DNA of 64,000 nt from positions 1 to 64,000 of the forward strand of contig CABJBK010000003.1 of the NCBI GenBank assembly GCA_902363825.1. The letters are read 5' to 3'. Of this stretch, positions 62,143-64,000 are shown piece by piece (the first letter of the stretch is position 1; the number at the start of each line of letters is the position of its first letter). Source of the stretch: Lachnospiraceae bacterium. Its GTDB lineage: Bacteria; Bacillota; Clostridia; Lachnospirales; Lachnospiraceae. The notes beneath the pieces were generated by a model, which saw only the letters and a list, made by a program, of their open reading frames with translations, ran no database searches and had not been told where the DNA came from. Position numbers and translations under genes: made by a program.

Positions 62143-63447
62143 ATGCACAGGAAAGTCGTAGCAGCATGTATGGCAGGAATACTTATGAGTCTTAGTGTTG
62201 TGCCGGTATCTGCTTCTACGCTTTCCAAGGCGAAAAACGCGAAAACGGAAGCGGAGAGCGATTTAAACAGCCAGAATGAAAAAATAAGCAGCCTGCAGAA
62301 CGAACAGGCACAGTTACAGAGTGAGATGAACTCTCTGGACGCGCAGCTTTCCGAGGTACTTGTCAATATCCAGATCCTTTCGGATGAGATCACGCAGAAG
62401 CAGGCTGAGCTGGAGGATGTCGGAAACCAGCTGGTGCAGGCACAGCAGAATGAGCAGACCGAATACGAAGATATGAAGCTGCGCATTCAGTACATGTATG
62501 AAAACGGAGACAGCACGATGTTACAGAGCCTGTTAGAATCCAAAGACATCTCTGACTTTGTGAACCGGGCGGAATATGTCAATTCCGTGTATTCCTATGA
62601 CAGAAATCTGCTGATACAGTATCAGCAGACGGTACAGCAGGTGGCAGATCTTCAGATCCAGGTGCAGGGAGAAGAGGCGGAACTTGAGGAGATCCAGGAA
62701 AGCTATGAGGAGCAGGAGACACAGCTTCAGACCGTGATCGCCGAAAAGCAGTCACAGATGTCCGATTTTGATACACAGCTTGCCAACGCGAAGAATCTTG
62801 CGGCACAGTATGCGGCAACGATCGAGCAGCAAAATGAGATTATCCGTCAGGAACAGGAGCGTCAGGCGGCAGAAGCAGCAGCGGCAGCCGCGGCGGCAAA
62901 GAAAAAGACCGACAGCGCGAAAACAGACAGTACGACGACGGTTGCGTCCACAGGTACGGATACGGCGAACACGACATCCCAGACGGACAGCAGCAGTGAT
63001 TCCCAAACTGGAAAGACGCAGGACAGTTCCTCCAGTACGGACAGTGGAAGTACATCTTCCGGCAGCGGGAAAAATCCGGGTTATAAAACCGGAGTCAGTG
63101 GAAGCGATGTGGCGTCCTACGCGCTTCAGTTCGTGGGAAATCCGTATGTCAGCGGAGGGACAAGCCTTACGGATGGCGCAGACTGTTCCGGATATGTCAT
63201 GAGCGTTTACGCGCATTTCGGAGTCAGTCTTCCGCACAGTTCCGCGGCGCTCGCCGGATGCGGACAGGAAGTAAGTTATGAGAATATCCAGCCGGGAGAT
63301 ATTGTGTGCTATACCGGACATGTGGCGATTTACATCGGCGGAGGCCAGATCGTAAATGCCAGCAGCTCCAAGCCGTACCCGGTCGGAGGGATCAAGACCA
63401 ACAGCGCGACCTACCGGACGATCACAACGGTACGCCGTGTGCTTTAA
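62143..63447 (+). CDS. Secreted NlpC/P60 peptidoglycan hydrolase with coiled-coil
   Basis: The 434-aa protein has a signal peptide (cut near VSAS), a PcsB-like coiled-coil (residues ~30-250, many Gln/Glu/Leu), a Ser/Thr/Asp-rich linker and a C-terminal NlpC/P60 domain: catalytic Cys in DGADCSGYVM and His in GHVAIYIGGGQ. It should cut peptidoglycan stems at division. ATG at 62143 has GGGGAG 9 bases upstream; 62098 lacks a good site. Confidence 0.9.
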   Translation: MHRKVVAACMAGILMSLSVVPVSASTLSKAKNAKTEAESDLNSQNEKISSLQNEQAQLQSEMNSLDAQLSEVLVNIQILSDEITQKQAELEDVGNQLVQAQQNEQTEYEDMKLRIQYMYENGDSTMLQSLLESKDISDFVNRAEYVNSVYSYDRNLLIQYQQTVQQVADLQIQVQGEEAELEEIQESYEEQETQLQTVIAEKQSQMSDFDTQLANAKNLAAQYAATIEQQNEIIRQEQERQAAEAAAAAAAAKKKTDSAKTDSTTTVASTGTDTANTTSQTDSSSDSQTGKTQDSSSSTDSGSTSSGSGKNPGYKTGVSGSDVASYALQFVGNPYVSGGTSLTDGADCSGYVMSVYAHFGVSLPHSSAALAGCGQEVSYENIQPGDIVCYTGHVAIYIGGGQIVNASSSKPYPVGGIKTNSATYRTITTVRRVL

Positions 63448-63466
63448 AAGAAGAAAAATCACAGAT

Positions 63467-63964
63467 TTAAAGATACTGCAGGATGACCTTCCAGTTGTCC
63501 TGCAGTTTTTCTATGGAAAAAGCCGCATTGGCAGGACTGGTAGACGGGAGTTTTCCGGCTGCAAAACCGGTTGTCGGAAAAATGTATTTCTGATAGAGGC
63601 GGTGCGCGGTCGCACCGTTCGTGAATACGGCAGAGATCGGCGCGGAAGACAGGATGCGCCCGATATCAGCGGGGATCACATTGCGGATACTGCTGTCGGA
63701 AGAACCGATGATGTCACAGCTTGCGATCACATCCCATACGGCAATGTGATGACGGAGCAGAAATGCCTGTTTCTTCGGAATGGAGACCGGGCAGTCATCC
63801 GAAAGCAGCAAAGCGAGCAGCTTCCAGAAGCGGTTCTGCGGGTGTCCGTAATAAAATTGCTGTTCCCTTGATTTGACGGATGGAAAGCTTCCGAGGATCA
63901 GGATGCGCGAAGTCTCATCGAAGACAGGGGAAAAGGTGTGTGTGACGTGTTCATAAGTTTCCAT
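63467..63964 (-). CDS. DNA-deoxyinosine glycosylase (uracil-DNA glycosylase superfamily)
   Basis: A 165-aa protein with RILILGSFPSVKSREQQFYYGHPQNRFWKLL, the opening of the hypoxanthine-DNA glycosylase group (UDG family 6), and FTNGATAHRLY, PSTSPANA. It removes deaminated bases from DNA. AAAGGA lies 8 bases before the ATG. Its 3' end carries the terminator of the converging NlpC/P60 gene. Confidence 0.87.
   Translation of the reverse strand: METYEHVTHTFSPVFDETSRILILGSFPSVKSREQQFYYGHPQNRFWKLLALLLSDDCPVSIPKKQAFLLRHHIAVWDVIASCDIIGSSDSSIRNVIPADIGRILSSAPISAVFTNGATAHRLYQKYIFPTTGFAAGKLPSTSPANAAFSIEKLQDNWKVILQYL
63475..63510 (+). terminator. Intrinsic terminator of the NlpC/P60 gene, inside the converging gene
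   Basis: ACTGCAGGA (63475-63483) and TCCTGCAGT (63498-63506) form a 9-bp stem followed by TTTTT. It is fully within the 3' coding end of the glycosylase gene. Confidence 0.75.
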
Positions 63965-64000
63965 GACAAAAATCCTTTCCTGAAAAATAGCAAACAGATA

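Noticed and set aside
1..64000. tRNA or rRNA genes
   Set aside because: No cloverleaf-like or rRNA-like stretch was noticed in any intergenic region when read by eye.

Overview
The window looks like a chromosomal segment of an anaerobic, spore-forming Lachnospiraceae bacterium of the Roseburia/Agathobacter type. Supporting genes are spoVG, a SipL-like SPOCS-LysM spore protein, veg, glgC-glgD, hydG, a minimal sufC-sufB pair, long-form hpf and family-typical proteins such as DUF6465. Genus-level placement is inference from gene content and codon style; no rRNA or tRNA gene was found.

Layout. 0-3.2 kb is an AT-rich accessory patch: a SatD/DUF3307 gene pair behind three 29-bp-spaced GCAA-N12-GCAA-type repeats, then a frame-disrupted surface protein. 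3.2-11.7 kb holds a DUF1848 protein, an AraC regulator and a divergent five-gene transport operon (ECF S, T and fused AA' plus two exporter-fold ABC half-transporters), which may import a metallophore. 11.7-23 kb carries an LTA-synthase-like sulfatase, sufCB, a MATE pump, a His-tailed CsoR-type repressor, an EamA permease, a GH31 glucosidase and a patatin. 23-32 kb has a large envelope protein of unknown role, an atypical HPr, DUF6465, prs, the helicase-loader pair dnaD-dnaI with a cluster of DnaA boxes in front, and murC. 32-41 kb is glgC-glgD followed by a Bacillus-like block spoVG-glmU(N-domain only)-pth-mfd-foldase. 41-50 kb has aroK, an M23 peptidase, murA, an HD-GYP protein, SAM-I riboswitch-metK and a two-component system. 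50-64 kb has hydG, an internally shortened formate/nitrite-channel homologue, an SDR, hpf, an XRE-TPR regulator, ddl-murF, plsC, veg, the SipL-like gene, a repeat-bearing membrane protein, an NlpC/P60 hydrolase and a deoxyinosine glycosylase.

Most of the window is core chromosome: peptidoglycan precursor synthesis (murC, murA, ddl, murF), replication and repair, glycogen, SAM and Fe-S supply. Three things stand out. (1) SatD reads as a class III nucleotide-cyclase-like domain joined to a helix-turn-helix, paired with a membrane protein carrying buried His/Asp pairs, and preceded by its own apparent operator array. (2) A 126-bp element with three hairpins occurs twice (44662-44787 and 47665-47790). 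The copies differ at only two bases, and these two changes form a compensatory base pair; both copies sit directly behind the T-tract of an intrinsic terminator. (3) DnaA boxes cluster in the dnaD promoter region. All functional statements come from reading motifs by eye; no database search was run.
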